Assembly: GCA_001586965.3 (NCBI GenBank)
Contig: LUCW03001606.1
Location: 1 to 21,801, forward strand
DNA length: 21,801 nt
From: Sphaeroforma sirkka
Lineage: Eukaryota; Opisthokonta; Ichthyosporea; Ichthyophonida
Reading direction: 5' to 3'
Below the pieces are notes generated by a model that was given only the letters and a program-made list of their open reading frames with translations, did not search any database and had not been told where the DNA came from. This document shows, one piece after another, positions 1 to 8,528 of this stretch (position 1 is its first letter; every line of letters starts with the position of its first letter). A program made the position numbers and the translations under genes.

Positions 1-683
1 CCAACATATTTAGCCTGAAATAGAACACCCAACTATTGTTTTTTTTTTACAAATTATAAGGTCCCTCGAATTTCCCAAAATTCGGTCCCTTACTACTCTC
101 CAAATCAAAAGTCGGCCCAAAAAATGATTATCACAGTTTTGGCGCAAAAAATCATAAAATCCCAAAATTCGGTAGTAGTAGCTTTATTCTTAGGGTTTAC
201 GATATAAGCAGTCTTTAGTCCTCTTCGACCTTGTTTTTCTTATGTTCTTAGTGAAAGTCTGAACTCTAACGCTGGACGTAGACTGCTTTTATAGTCCGCC
301 GGGACCTATCTCTATCTATTCCCGACGAGCGAACTTGTACTACTAACATCCTAGGCTATTAACTATAACTATTACACTCGTAGTGAGTGAGGGAAAGGCA
401 CGGGCCTAGAAAACCCTCCTCTGCTACGAAGTTCTCGAACTTTCTCATGGCGTCATCGTCTATGTATATTCGTAGACACTTTCACTCTGTTCGTGAATAT
501 ACATAGACAATTTTAAGTATGACTCGTGAGAATGACACTCGAAAATCATCAGGGCCTGGTTATATACGATTAACCCTGGCTTGGGCCCTGAAATAAAAAA
601 ACTCACTATGAATTTCCGGAATCATGACTCATCATTCGGGACCTGCCAAAATTCAGGGTACCGAAGGGTCTCGAAAATTCATT
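1..683. other. AT-rich intergenic DNA, no gene seen
   Basis: No reading frame here looks like protein. The stretch is AT-rich, with a T-run near 40-50 and a short motif (CCCAAAATTCGGT) occurring twice, near 73 and 162. The only strong structure is the hairpin at 458-508, listed separately. Confidence 0.5.
458..508. repeat. 14-bp perfect inverted repeat (hairpin)
   Basis: The arms at 458-471 (GTCTATGTATATTC) and 495-508 are exact reverse complements, separated by 23 bases. No T-run follows on either strand, so this does not look like a simple terminator. It may be part of an unrecognised repeat. Confidence 0.6.
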
Positions 684-860
684 AGGGGTAATATTGTTTA
701 TTTCAAAAATGACAAGTATGTATGTTACAATGTATGAACATATGGTATGACTCTCATAGTCGCTGTAGTGGTTCAGGAAAGATTGATGGGAAGAAGTGGT
801 CAGTAAATCCCCCGTTTGAAGCTTTGGCCAAGTGAGTCGACAATGGAAGATACGCGCTGA
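684..860. repeat. Direct repeat copy 1 (~177 bp)
   Basis: This stretch recurs in the same orientation at 3086-3266 with high identity. Both share a central block containing CTCTCATAGTCGCTGTAGTG and end near CGCTGA. The pair could be degraded LTRs of a minus-strand element whose gag remnant is at 2575-2963, or two copies of another interspersed repeat. Neither end has the TG/CA termini of a typical LTR, so the LTR reading is only an inference. Confidence 0.7.
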
Positions 861-1028
861 GTCAATTCGGGCCGGTGTTGACAAAACACTGTTACTATCG
901 AATGTTCCATATTTCCGCTTGCTGACCTACTAAGAACAGTACCCACCTCCGTGGTACGGATCGGGTCTGAGCCGTGTAGTGCCGCGGAATGGGTTAGTGC
1001 AGAGTATGAAATACCGAGAAGGACCAGG

Positions 1029-2308
1029 TTATCCGTCATAATCCGATCGAGGAGCGAGGATGGGGGGCGAAAGCCAATGCCGCACCAGACCACGGATGAA
1101 TTCGGTATGTGTTGACTGGCCTGGATCGAAAGTATCATAGGCGGAACCAACAAGCGCGATGATTTGGGTTGAACCGAAATTTGGAAGTAGTACTTCAACA
1201 GCGTTATTAGCCGGGGTATGGGGGAACATCTGTTGATGTGTCAGGGACGGGTAAGGTACGGTGGTTCTTCAACATGCTGGAGAAAAGATTCAAGGTGTTC
1301 GTGGGGGTCCAGATAACGTGGAAATCGTGGCACTCATGTAATTGCTGAAGGAGGTCAGGGCCAATGGGCGGCAGTTTTGAACCCACCAGGATGCGTCGAA
1401 TCAGTTGTTGAATGCAGGTATAGTGGCTGGTAGTGAACTTGTGGCTACCGGGGCAGACAGGGCAGAGACAGCCGTCGGTGCGGTAGTCGAGCAATGTGAA
1501 CATGTACGTATTCGTTACAATCATAGCACAGAGCCGAATTGGTGTAGACTCGAAGCAGCGATTGAAGCTGTCGTGTCTGGCTGTGTCTCGGTCGGTTTGA
1601 GGTTGGCGGTTTACCCATAACTAGTTGGTAGTAATATTGGCGCCGGGCCATTGCCGCGATCTCCTTGTTGGACCAACGTTTTGTTGAGTTCTTCCTGATG
1701 TCGTCACAACGTTGGCTAAGGGCTAAATGGTCGGGTGTACGCCCGCCCTGGCTTTGTTTACAGTTTTCAGGTGAGCATAGATACCGTACGGGAAGCGCAG
1801 TGATGGTTTGTCGTCGTGGGCCCAGGCGGGTTGCGTCAGAGGGGGTAAGTGGATTTGTGCTGGCCATTGAGTCGAGTTGTATTCCCAGGCAACCTCAGAG
1901 GTAGTCTGCGAATGGTCGCGCGGGGAGCAGGCCGCAAAAGTGAAGTAAGTTTGTTTGATGTTTGGGAAACCGAGGGTATTTAGTGCCCGTGATGATGACT
2001 GCTGCTTGGATGAGTGCTGAGTTAAAAGCGCTCGAACAGGGGTCCAACGCATCCTTCCATATAGGCGGAGCCCAGGCAACAATGTTCAGCCCATATTTAG
2101 TCGTGGATAGGGTGAATGTTCTGAACATCACAAGTCGGTTGCGGCGGTGTCGACAGCTGAAGCCATGGAAGCCATAAGCGCGGAAAAAGGCGATACCCAG
2201 TGACAATGCTGCAATCAGGGATTCCATATGTCTGGCGAGGTTGATTCCTGGTACTACGTGAGAGAGTGAGAACCCCAGATATTTGGAGTGCTTCCTAGGC
2301 ACACCCAC
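1029..2308 (-). pseudogene. Degraded LINE-like (non-LTR) reverse transcriptase C-terminus
   Basis: Protein-like minus-strand frames follow one another from 2308 downward, broken by shifts near 1895, 1720 and 1500. The first (1895-2308, 137 codons) has a KYLGF motif near residue 9, then a helical run, an RLVMFRTF stretch and a Tyr-Gly pair. This order matches the thumb/connection region of non-LTR retrotransposon RTs. A later frame (1207-1524) has a Cys-Leu-Cys-Pro-Val-Cys cluster followed by His and Cys, like the C-terminal zinc knuckle of such proteins. The catalytic palm (YADD) is not present, which fits 5' truncation on insertion. The call rests on motif order only. The part below 1207 may be 3' tail or unrelated. 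Confidence 0.45.
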
Positions 2309-2574
2309 TACTTTTTCACACCATATTTTTTAGCGATAGGGTTGTTAGTATAATAGTATGGAGAGACCCCCCTAAAGATTAGAGTTTGCCTCGGGGACAG
2401 ATTTCAGCTCCAAAAAGAAGGTTATCACTCACTCACTCTACTACCGACTACAGGGTAAAAAAATCTCGAGTACAACTTGTGCGAAATAATTGGAGAGAGA
2501 CATTTAAAGTGGTGTGAGGGTGGGCCCAATAGATACACAAAGGTTAGAGTTTAATTATCTTTCAGTCTATCTAG
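2309..2574. other. Short intergenic stretch, nothing recognised
   Basis: This separates the LINE-like relic from the gag remnant. No frame of note, repeat or RNA gene is visible. Confidence 0.4.
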
Positions 2575-2963
2575 TCAGGGGGGTAATAGTATATTAATTA
2601 AGGTTATCCAGCGACCATACGTATGGTCCACACAATTCTTCCACTTGTTCAGGAGATATAGCCTTTTCAATATCTGACATTTCGCGGTCAGATGGCAAGC
2701 TGATGCCTCAGGCTGCACTACTAGGAGACACACGGACGCTTGCGAGCCTTTCCGCGGCAGTTGAGACCTCATCTTCCAAGGTTTTAAGGTCCGACGTCTT
2801 CAGAGTTTTCATCAGAACCAAGCTCAGAAACGGCGACCTCTACAGCTTCAACGGCAGGCTCAGTACCAGACGGACCAGCGTCCCCAGTAACCTCAGGAAC
2901 CTCAACAGGCTTAGCAGGCTTAGAGCTGGCGGCTCCCTTGCCTTTAGAGTTTCATTTAGCCAT
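2575..2963 (-). pseudogene. Gag N-terminal remnant of an element A-like retrotransposon
   Basis: A minus-strand start at 2963 opens a frame beginning Met-Ala-Lys. It has an immediate in-frame stop and then a low-complexity Lys/Ala/Pro/Glu-rich segment. After a frame change near 2780 it continues with a segment containing ERLASV and VSP, then an acidic stretch ending near 2600. The same N-terminal start and the same ERLASV..VSP motif occur in element A's gag (10803-11390), and DNA similarity is visible over about 200 bases. This is therefore a second, older and broken copy of that gag family. Nothing downstream of this part of gag survives here; the LINE-like relic lies beyond it. Multiple stops make it non-functional. 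Confidence 0.6.
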
Positions 2964-3085
2964 AGTGATAGCTCAAGAAAAGGAAAATCAATAAGATCTA
3001 GGTATGGTAACTAGCGTGTAGCTAACTTTAGGGTAGTATTAGCCACTATGAGGTAGTATAGAATACTTACAGTCCTGTCGCTGGA

Positions 3086-3266
3086 TAGGGATAATATTAT
3101 TTATTTCAAAAAAATGACAAGCATATGTATGTTACAATGTATGAGCATATGGTATGGCTCTCATAGTCGCTGTAGTGGTTCAGGAAAGATTGATGGGAAG
3201 AAGTGGTCGGTAAATTATCGTTTGAAGCTTGGGCCAAGTGAGTCGACAATGGAAGATATACGCTGA
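3086..3266. repeat. Direct repeat copy 2 (~181 bp)
   Basis: This is the same-orientation partner of 684-860. It lies about 120 bases upstream (minus sense) of the gag remnant at 2575-2963, where a 5' LTR would be expected, while copy 1 lies where a 3' LTR would be. That placement is the main support for reading the pair as relic LTRs. Confidence 0.65.
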
Positions 3267-3575
3267 AAGGTACTATGGCAGAGTCGAAGTTATTTTTATG
3301 TCGGCGGCTGGATCTTGCAGGAGAACATTGTAGTACAATACTGCAAACCAGGGGATTGGATCAATGGCTCGCTTATATCCGGGGTATTCTACCATTTATC
3401 ACAATTACCCTCTCTGGCTGTTCGTTTCTGTGATGCTGATACATACAGAGTATAGATGAAGTACTTGGTGTACAAGTATCGTAGGGTAGAAAGCTTACAA
3501 CTAAAGGGACCACCACAGGTGTTCAAAAAGAGATCTGTATTGATCCCATGGAATCATAGCAACGCACATTGAAAC
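3267..3575. other. Upstream region of the 3576 ORF
   Basis: About 310 bases with no convincing ORF. It may hold the promoter of the gene at 3576, but I see no clear TATA element at a useful distance. Confidence 0.35.
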
Positions 3576-3971
3576 ATGGCGACTGTTACATTGTACAGAA
3601 CTAACGCTACAGTTACTATTTTAGATGGTATGACAAATCCTGTTAGATGGATGAAATGTTACCCCACAGACAATGTTACATACAGCCTAAAAGTAGGCGG
3701 TATAAACCAACACGACAGTTTTAGCTGTGGGGATTTGCTTTGTGCCTATGCTAGAGCAGTATCAGAAAATTCGCAACTCGTGCATGATCTGGAGGCATTG
3801 TCTTTGCACGAATATGTCACAAGCGTCCAACATGAGAACAGAATTAGAAAATGGATTTTCGAAACACTATTCTCGTATATTCCTGTAAAGAGCATCACAG
3901 ACCGCGTGAGTTGCGAACCAGGCCGTGAGAGAAGCTTGAATGAAGCAGCATATAAAAACACCAATCAATAA
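3576..3971 (+). CDS. Uncharacterised 131-aa protein
   Basis: A single open frame of 131 codons starts at an ATG in a fair context (GAAACATGG, A at -3 and G at +4) and ends at TAA 3969-3971. The predicted protein is soluble, with no signal peptide or membrane span. It has a Thr/Val-rich start, a Cys-Gly-Asp-Leu-Leu-Cys segment near residues 52-57, and a mixed-charge C-terminal half likely to be helical. It matches no family I know. The stop codon lies inside AATAAA (3967-3972), so cleavage would occur just after the ORF. It is one of the few uninterrupted frames in a window of broken elements, which argues for recent selection, but 131 codons could also arise by chance. Function unknown. Confidence 0.5.
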   Translation: MATVTLYRTNATVTILDGMTNPVRWMKCYPTDNVTYSLKVGGINQHDSFSCGDLLCAYARAVSENSQLVHDLEALSLHEYVTSVQHENRIRKWIFETLFSYIPVKSITDRVSCEPGRERSLNEAAYKNTNQ

Positions 3972-3972
3972 A
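3967..3972 (+). promoter_or_regulatory. AATAAA poly(A) signal overlapping a stop codon
   Basis: AATAAA contains the TAA stop of the 3576 ORF. A C9 run follows at 3983-3991. Overlap of stop and poly(A) signal is typical of very compact genomes and of some DNA viruses. Confidence 0.45.
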
Positions 3973-4053
3973 AGACAACATACCCCCCCCCTCAACACAT
4001 TTATTCGTAAAAAAATGGATATAGCCGAAGGCTTTTAAAATTACATTCATGCA

Positions 4054-4235
4054 AATTTTGCACGATAAAGTCAATAAATGTACATAAAAAATTGGGATTG
4101 TCACTAAATGTACATATGTACATATTTAATCCATATTTCAGTATGTTTTCATCGAGGAAAAGGGTGAATGTACATTTAGTGACTCTTTTCCACATTTTCA
4201 ATGTACATTTAGCGACTTTATTCTTCAATAAAATC
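4054..4235. repeat. Imperfect foldback with four TGTACATTTAGTGAC motifs
   Basis: A 16-bp unit occurs at 4070-4085 and 4100-4115 in one orientation and at 4168-4183 and 4201-4216 in the other. The inner pair are exact reverse complements and the outer two have one mismatch each. Similarity extends outward so that ~60-bp arms can pair around a ~50-bp centre. A 16-bp perfect palindrome (ATGTACATATGTACAT) lies at 4108-4123. This could be a small foldback/MITE-like element or a paired binding-site array. The right arm overlaps the start of the protease fragment. Confidence 0.65.
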
Positions 4236-4474
4236 TATACCAAAAGAGATGAACGTATATTTCAAACCGTTTATGTAAATGAAGAAAAATTTATAGCACT
4301 TTTTGATCCAGGGGCTGAAGTCTCTGCTATCTCACGTCGAGTAGCCTACGCTACAGATATGGCTATCCATGACGAAACAACTAATTTAATCTTGGAAAAT
4401 GGCAAAGTTACTACTTGCAAAGAGCCATTGATTATGTACATATAATCTTGTCAGACAGAAGAGAAGTAAAGACT
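4227..4474 (+). pseudogene. Retrotransposon aspartic protease fragment (element A family)
   Basis: The plus-strand translation closely matches the start of element A's pol on the minus strand (residues ~13-95 of the frame at 8529-9413). It includes the active-site region ALFDPGAEVSAIS and the following AYATDMA segment. There is one frame shift near 4430. Homology stops at 4474, where an inverted LTR begins. The upstream gag is absent and the fragment abuts the foldback at 4054-4235. It is in the opposite orientation to element A, so it comes from a separate insertion later rearranged. It encodes no complete protease: the flap and C-terminal half are missing. Confidence 0.8.
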
Positions 4475-4681
4475 TGTAAACTTCGATGGAAATTACTAGG
4501 TTTCAAACTATATTAAACTAAAATACAATTTAGTCAGTTAGGATTTAGCAGTGGTAGCTTGTGTAAGAATGATCGGGACTGCCTCTTGTTAAGAGCCTAA
4601 ATATCCTCGACCACACAGGGCGTACCTCTAGCTGTTCTTTATTGAATAATTTTCACTAGAAGTACTAAGTGTTCATGACCA
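4475..4681 (-). repeat. Solo LTR, family A' (207 bp, minus orientation)
   Basis: This is an inverted, nearly identical copy of 20741-20949. In its own sense it starts TGGTCATGAAC and ends GTTTACA, giving TG...CA termini, and has AATAAA at 4638-4643 (minus). Flanking bases repeat on both sides (ACTT at 4472-4475 and 4681-4684, overlapping the termini), compatible with a short target-site duplication. It interrupts the plus-strand protease fragment. No internal region follows directly, so it is a solo LTR. Which element it belongs to is not settled. Its first ~30 bases resemble those of element B's LTR. Confidence 0.7.
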
Positions 4682-4684
4682 CTT

Positions 4685-5157
4685 GCCTAATTTGTAAATA
4701 GACATAATAACGTAAGTCACGTTAATACATTAGCTGATATAATTAAAGTTCCATCTGAAGAAAAGTTAAAAAAAGAAAAAGACTTATTGGATTTTGGAGA
4801 TTGGCGGGAGGACCAAAATCTATAAGTAGTAGTTCAGAGATTATAAAATTTAGTTTATAATATCCTACATCTACTAATGTCTCAAATAGGTCCAAGTAGA
4901 TGAGTCATACCAAATACTCAGGCTATTGGAGCCATCAAAGTGAATTTAGAACACTTTGGAAATATTGGAAAAAGAGCTTGTACTAAATTATTTAAAATAC
5001 AAATAAAACCAATGTATTATCTCAATTGATCTTGATATTTTAGACTGACCGGAGGCCGTATTTCTACATAGCCCCCAGTAGCTTTTAGAACTACGAACGT
5101 ACGTTAAGATACGATCTAGTTGGTAAAGCGAAAACCAAAGTAAAAAAACGGTTTCGG
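4685..5157. other. Region 3' of element A with weak coding traces
   Basis: In one plus-strand frame, about 4709-4825 and 4910-5022 translate as protein-like stretches (one contains DFGDWRED) with only three stops between them. They may be relic coding sequence, perhaps the continuation of the plus-strand relic cut by the solo LTR. I could not match them to a family. No 3' LTR or clear polypurine tract for element A was found. Confidence 0.3.
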
Positions 5158-5949
5158 TCATGACTTATCGAGTAAGTATGTGCCTATATGTACGAGTTCA
5201 AGACTCATGTTGTACTCTATGTCGTTTAGTATTTGGTCCAGTAACCATTTCCGATGTAGGCGCCTTACGTTTATTATTTGGTAAGGTAATAGCCAAAGGC
5301 TGTTCTTCATTAGTAAGTAAGTTTGAAAACAATTTTCTGCACTGTTGGTAAGCAGATCAGAAAGTTTAGTCACGTAGGAAGTAGGTGGCAAATAGGGAAT
5401 TTCAGATCCGTCAGGGTTTGTAGTCACCTGAGGAAACCCTTTTCGTTTATCTCGTGTGTTCTTATGTAAACGCTTATTCCATTTCTTATTAAAGATACGA
5501 AGAAAGTCGCGAGATTCACGAAATGCATCGGAGGTTAGCCAAGCTACTGTCCCATCCATGAAACGGGTCTTGTAGTAAGTGTAACCGTCTTCGGATGTTT
5601 TGTCAATTATATCTTTGACTTGTGACTCCATAACTGGTACATCAGAATCAAATGAGCGAGCGAATGAGAGTTCGGAGGTAGGGATACGGTGAGTGCCTAG
5701 ATTGGTTGCGCTAGTACCATCAATGTTATTCACTTCGTAAGTATCACTCTTCTCATCATGGTAGTAAATAACAAAAGGTCCTATCGTCTTAGAAGAGAGT
5801 TCGGTAACGTTGGCGTTTCGATTTATAATGTTAACGTAATCGCCGACTTTGAACTGAACAATGTTCTTAGTGTTATTCCATCGGTCATACGCTTTAAGTA
5901 GGACACGATTCTTGTGCTCGAGTAAACAGGGGTAAACAACGTTCTGCAT
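5158..5949 (-). CDS. Element A integrase C-terminal domain plus chromodomain
   Basis: This open frame of 263 codons is the 3' end of pol. It starts inside the polyprotein, since the preceding frame (to 6023) continues into it after breaks at an A7 run (6034-6040) and further on. Residues ~33-80 form the integrase C-terminal SH3-like region with FKVGDYV and the GPF signature (57-59). Residues ~107-158 form a divergent chromodomain with acidic start, a YYKTRF strand, Trp137 and a C-terminal helix. In chromoviruses such domains bind modified histones and steer integration to heterochromatin. The ~105-residue tail is basic, then leucine-rich, with no known domain. It stops at a TGA (5160-5158). 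Confidence 0.75.
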   Translation of the reverse strand: MQNVVYPCLLEHKNRVLLKAYDRWNNTKNIVQFKVGDYVNIINRNANVTELSSKTIGPFVIYYHDEKSDTYEVNNIDGTSATNLGTHRIPTSELSFARSFDSDVPVMESQVKDIIDKTSEDGYTYYKTRFMDGTVAWLTSDAFRESRDFLRIFNKKWNKRLHKNTRDKRKGFPQVTTNPDGSEIPYLPPTSYVTKLSDLLTNSAENCFQTYLLMKNSLWLLPYQIINVRRLHRKWLLDQILNDIEYNMSLELVHIGTYLLDKS

Positions 5950-6022
5950 ATGCTCAATCTTTTGTAGCCACGGGGTAACGTGTTTCTCGGGCGCAGTTTT
6001 ATCAAACGTTGCTTGTAATTCA

Positions 6023-6526
6023 CTATAGCGGCCAAAAAAATAGTGAAACTGGGAGGAGTGTTCCAGTTTGAGGATTCATGCAGTTATTCATTTGAGTCTG
6101 AACCCATTTCAAATGATAAGGCCACATATCCTCAACATCGTCTAGTGCGGTACGCAAGAGTTTCTTAAGTTCTCTATGACGTGTCTCATTTGCACCCTGC
6201 GTTTGAGGTTTGTAAGGAACACCACGCCTATGGGTCATGCCTGATACGAGTATAAGTGCCTCCATTACGTCGGTACAAAACTCACTACCATTATCAGAAC
6301 ATAGTACTCGGGGGAAACCGAAGTCATTGAAGACGTGATAGCATAATTCTGCCACTGTTTGTGGACGTTTGTTCGGTATTGCATAAAGCAAGTTATAGCC
6401 CGAAGCCACACATAAGAAATGACAGATATATACATCGCCAGTATGCTTGGATCGCGGGAGTTTAACCAAATCGACTATGACTCGGCGCATCGGTTGGTCT
6501 TCTGTCACACTTTTAGGGGTGCCCAA
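6023..6526 (-). CDS. Element A integrase catalytic core
   Basis: The frame of 167 codons carries the retroviral-type integrase core. The catalytic residues are Asp19 (VIVDLVKL), Asp78 (CSDNGSEF) and Glu114 (GANETRHREL), with exactly 35 residues between the second and third: a DD35E triad. The core joins the 3'-processed cDNA ends to target DNA. The frame overlaps that of the HHCC domain (6505-7038) by about 20 bases and continues after a shift into the C-terminal domain (5158-5949). All three acidic residues are kept, so the core is not obviously dead apart from its frame breaks. Confidence 0.88.
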   Translation of the reverse strand: MGTPKSVTEDQPMRRVIVDLVKLPRSKHTGDVYICHFLCVASGYNLLYAIPNKRPQTVAELCYHVFNDFGFPRVLCSDNGSEFCTDVMEALILVSGMTHRRGVPYKPQTQGANETRHRELKKLLRTALDDVEDMWPYHLKWVQTQMNNCMNPQTGTLLPVSLFFWPL

Positions 6527-7038
6527 CCGTATCGCTTGATCTGGTTCTTTTCACAATCAGTACAGCGTCGGTATACTTCACGTATGGTTTCTTTCAGCGC
6601 CGGGTGATCAAGCCCTGCACGAATAGCCATTTTATAAGTATGCTCAAATGCTCGATGCGTTAAATTATGTATAATTTTAACTCTACTTTCGAGCTCCTCT
6701 AAGTCAGTCAGATTCTGCGTAACGCTGGCTGGATGAACCATAGTCCTGTTGGAAAGGGCAACCTCAGTATCAGGAGGGGTAGACTCCTGAGATACATAAT
6801 TGACAACATTGGATTGTTGAAGTATCTTCTTCAGTTGTTTCGCAACTCCTGGCTGTTCTTTAAGCAGCGCTTTAAGTAGTTGAGTGCGAGCTTCAGGTTC
6901 TCTTAGAGTTTTGAGTCTTTGATCCATGGCCTTAGCTAGTTCCATGTTTGTACGATCTAATGCCGTTTCAATCGGCATTACCTCGACTGCAATCTTGTTG
7001 GGTGCATGTGTTGTACGAGTCTTGAGCTTTTTGTTCAA
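6505..7038 (-). CDS. Element A integrase N-terminal zinc domain with coiled linker
   Basis: This is a 177-codon part of pol. The first ~110 residues are charged and helical (many Lys, Glu, Leu) and look like a linker between the DIRS/Dam-like domain and integrase. The last ~60 hold the HHCC zinc domain: His in LTHRAFEH as first ligands, then CTDC near residue 160. In Ty3-type integrases this domain helps multimerisation and LTR-end binding. The frame ends at 6505, just inside the start of the catalytic core, in a different phase. The preceding segment (7063-7038) also reads as charged coil in another frame, across an A5 run. Confidence 0.75.
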   Translation of the reverse strand: MNKKLKTRTTHAPNKIAVEVMPIETALDRTNMELAKAMDQRLKTLREPEARTQLLKALLKEQPGVAKQLKKILQQSNVVNYVSQESTPPDTEVALSNRTMVHPASVTQNLTDLEELESRVKIIHNLTHRAFEHTYKMAIRAGLDHPALKETIREVYRRCTDCEKNQIKRYGWAPLKV

Positions 7039-7062
7039 ACTCTTTAGACTCCTCTAGTTTAG

Positions 7063-7665
7063 CTAAGAATTCGGTTGAGGGTTTCCACTTAGTGGTACCT
7101 GCAGGACCGATGCGACAAACAATGGTGTGTTTCCAAGGTGTCTTCTTAATAGAATAGGATCCTGATACAAGAACGTGCCGGTTTCACGGTCGACATAAAT
7201 AGGTTCGTCTTGAATCATATTAATTAAATCACGTATCCATGGGTCGGAGTTACGTAAGGGACAACACAGCGTAATGGTAGATTTAGTAATATTAACATAA
7301 TTTAACAACTGTGCGATAAGTTGACAAGGTGGGTTAGCCCACGCATTATGCTTTGATAAGTCAAGCTGAAATGCATCACCTTTAGGATGAGTCAACGACC
7401 TATATTCAGAAACCTGTTTGTTATGTTCTGCGGCGAACATATCAACAGTAAATGGACCCCATCGTGATTGAGCGAGGTTAAACCATTTCTTATTTAGCAT
7501 CCAATCGGTTGCTAATAACTCCTTGACTGTTTTCTGGTAGTCGGGCACAAGTCGAGAGAGCATGTCAGGAAGATGGTTATGTATTCCTGGTATGTGTGTT
7601 ATATTAAAAGCGAACTTGGCAATAATGTCATGCCAGCGGCTCACCAACTGTGAATCAGGGTTCAT
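7063..7665 (-). CDS. Element A: end of RNase H plus DIRS/Dam-like extra domain
   Basis: Residues 1-40 are the end of the Ty3 RNase H/connection (SRWHDIIA, then HIPG and LPDMLSR, the usual hand-over to integrase). Instead of integrase, a ~110-residue domain follows (residues ~57-168, bases 7162-7497). It has FTVDMFAAEHN, an aromatic/Gly-Asp-Ala-Phe segment, the N-P-P motif at 111-113 (AWANPPCQLI), a CCP strand and DPWIRDL. This order matches the methyltransferase-like domain after RNase H in DIRS-type elements and phage Dam-like N6-adenine methyltransferases. The expected fourth motif residue after NPP is Cys, not Trp/Tyr/Phe. Activity is unproven, and the domain may be structural. Confidence 0.7.
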   Translation of the reverse strand: MNPDSQLVSRWHDIIAKFAFNITHIPGIHNHLPDMLSRLVPDYQKTVKELLATDWMLNKKWFNLAQSRWGPFTVDMFAAEHNKQVSEYRSLTHPKGDAFQLDLSKHNAWANPPCQLIAQLLNYVNITKSTITLCCPLRNSDPWIRDLINMIQDEPIYVDRETGTFLYQDPILLRRHLGNTPLFVASVLQVPLSGNPQPNS

Positions 7666-8528
7666 ATCTTTTATGTATGTTAAAGACTTTTGATCACAGG
7701 CGACAGTAAAGTAACTTCCATAAAGGTAGTCTTTAAACTGTCTTAGCGCAGTAACTATAGCAAAGGAGCTCTTGTTTAACGGTAGGGTAATTCCGTTGAC
7801 TCTTATTATAACTCTATGCTAAAAATTGTATGTAGCGCGGTTTACCATTTATCGTTTGGTAAAGCACTCCACCTACCGCTCGATCTGAAGCGTCGGTTGC
7901 TACTTGGAATGGGACACCATCCACAGGGTACTGCATGATGGGTGCGTCCATTACTTTACTTTTGACTAGTTTAAATGCATCATCACATTCTTTAGTCCAA
8001 AGCTTTCCCAAAAATCCTTTGTGCAGCCGTAGGTGACTGAAAGGCTTTAAGTAATGAGAAAGATGCGGTACCGAATCCGAGAAGAAGTTAACAAACCCAC
8101 ACACAGAGTTCACATCTCTTCCAGTAATTGGTGTTGATAAATCCAACAGAAACTGTTTCTTGCCAGGATCAATTTCTACCCCTGCTGCAGATACTTTGTA
8201 GCCAAGTAAGTGTATAGTATCTTTAGCAAAGAACACTTGTCTTCGTTAATCTTAAGTTTAGCATGATTAAGTCGCTTTAAGACTTCTTTAACGAGTTTAG
8301 CATGTTCGTGTGCTGTCTTTGTAAAGATAACTATATCATCTAAATAGACTGATACGTTATACGACAGGTCCGCAAATAGTTCCATCATAACTTGTTGGAA
8401 GAAAGAAGGTAACATGTGTAAGCCTCCAGGTGCACCTTTAAACTGGTACTTCTTACCTTGCCAAGTAAAGGAAAAGTATTTCCTATGAGGCTGATATATT
8501 TGTAGTTGATGGAATGCAGCTTTTAAGT
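7666..8528 (-). pseudogene. Element A reverse transcriptase palm/thumb and RNase H
   Basis: Consecutive minus-strand frames give the rest of the RT and RNase H. Near 8510-8490 lies the motif IDLKAAFHQL, with the first catalytic Asp. Around 8440 is GAPGGLH, in place of the usual APFGL. At 8176-8415 the active site YLDD is seen (residues 24-27). The frame at 7814-8236 holds the connection and RNase H start with Asp115 in VATDASDRA. RNase H continues to 7666 through one in-frame TAG near 7810 and a phase change at a T-run near 7770. It copies the RNA template and removes it. Breaks near 8529, 8240 and 7770 interrupt the frame. The TAG is a plain nonsense codon, not a homopolymer event. Confidence 0.8.

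Noticed and set aside
3983..3991. C9 run as a polypurine tract (minus strand) for element A's 3' LTR
   Set aside because: The sequence beyond it lacks TG...CA LTR form and has no second copy upstream of element A. It also follows directly on the 3576 ORF.
4001..4228. Minus-strand ORFs across the foldback
   Set aside because: They arise from the inverted TGTACATTTAGTGAC motifs, which read openly on both strands; no independent support.
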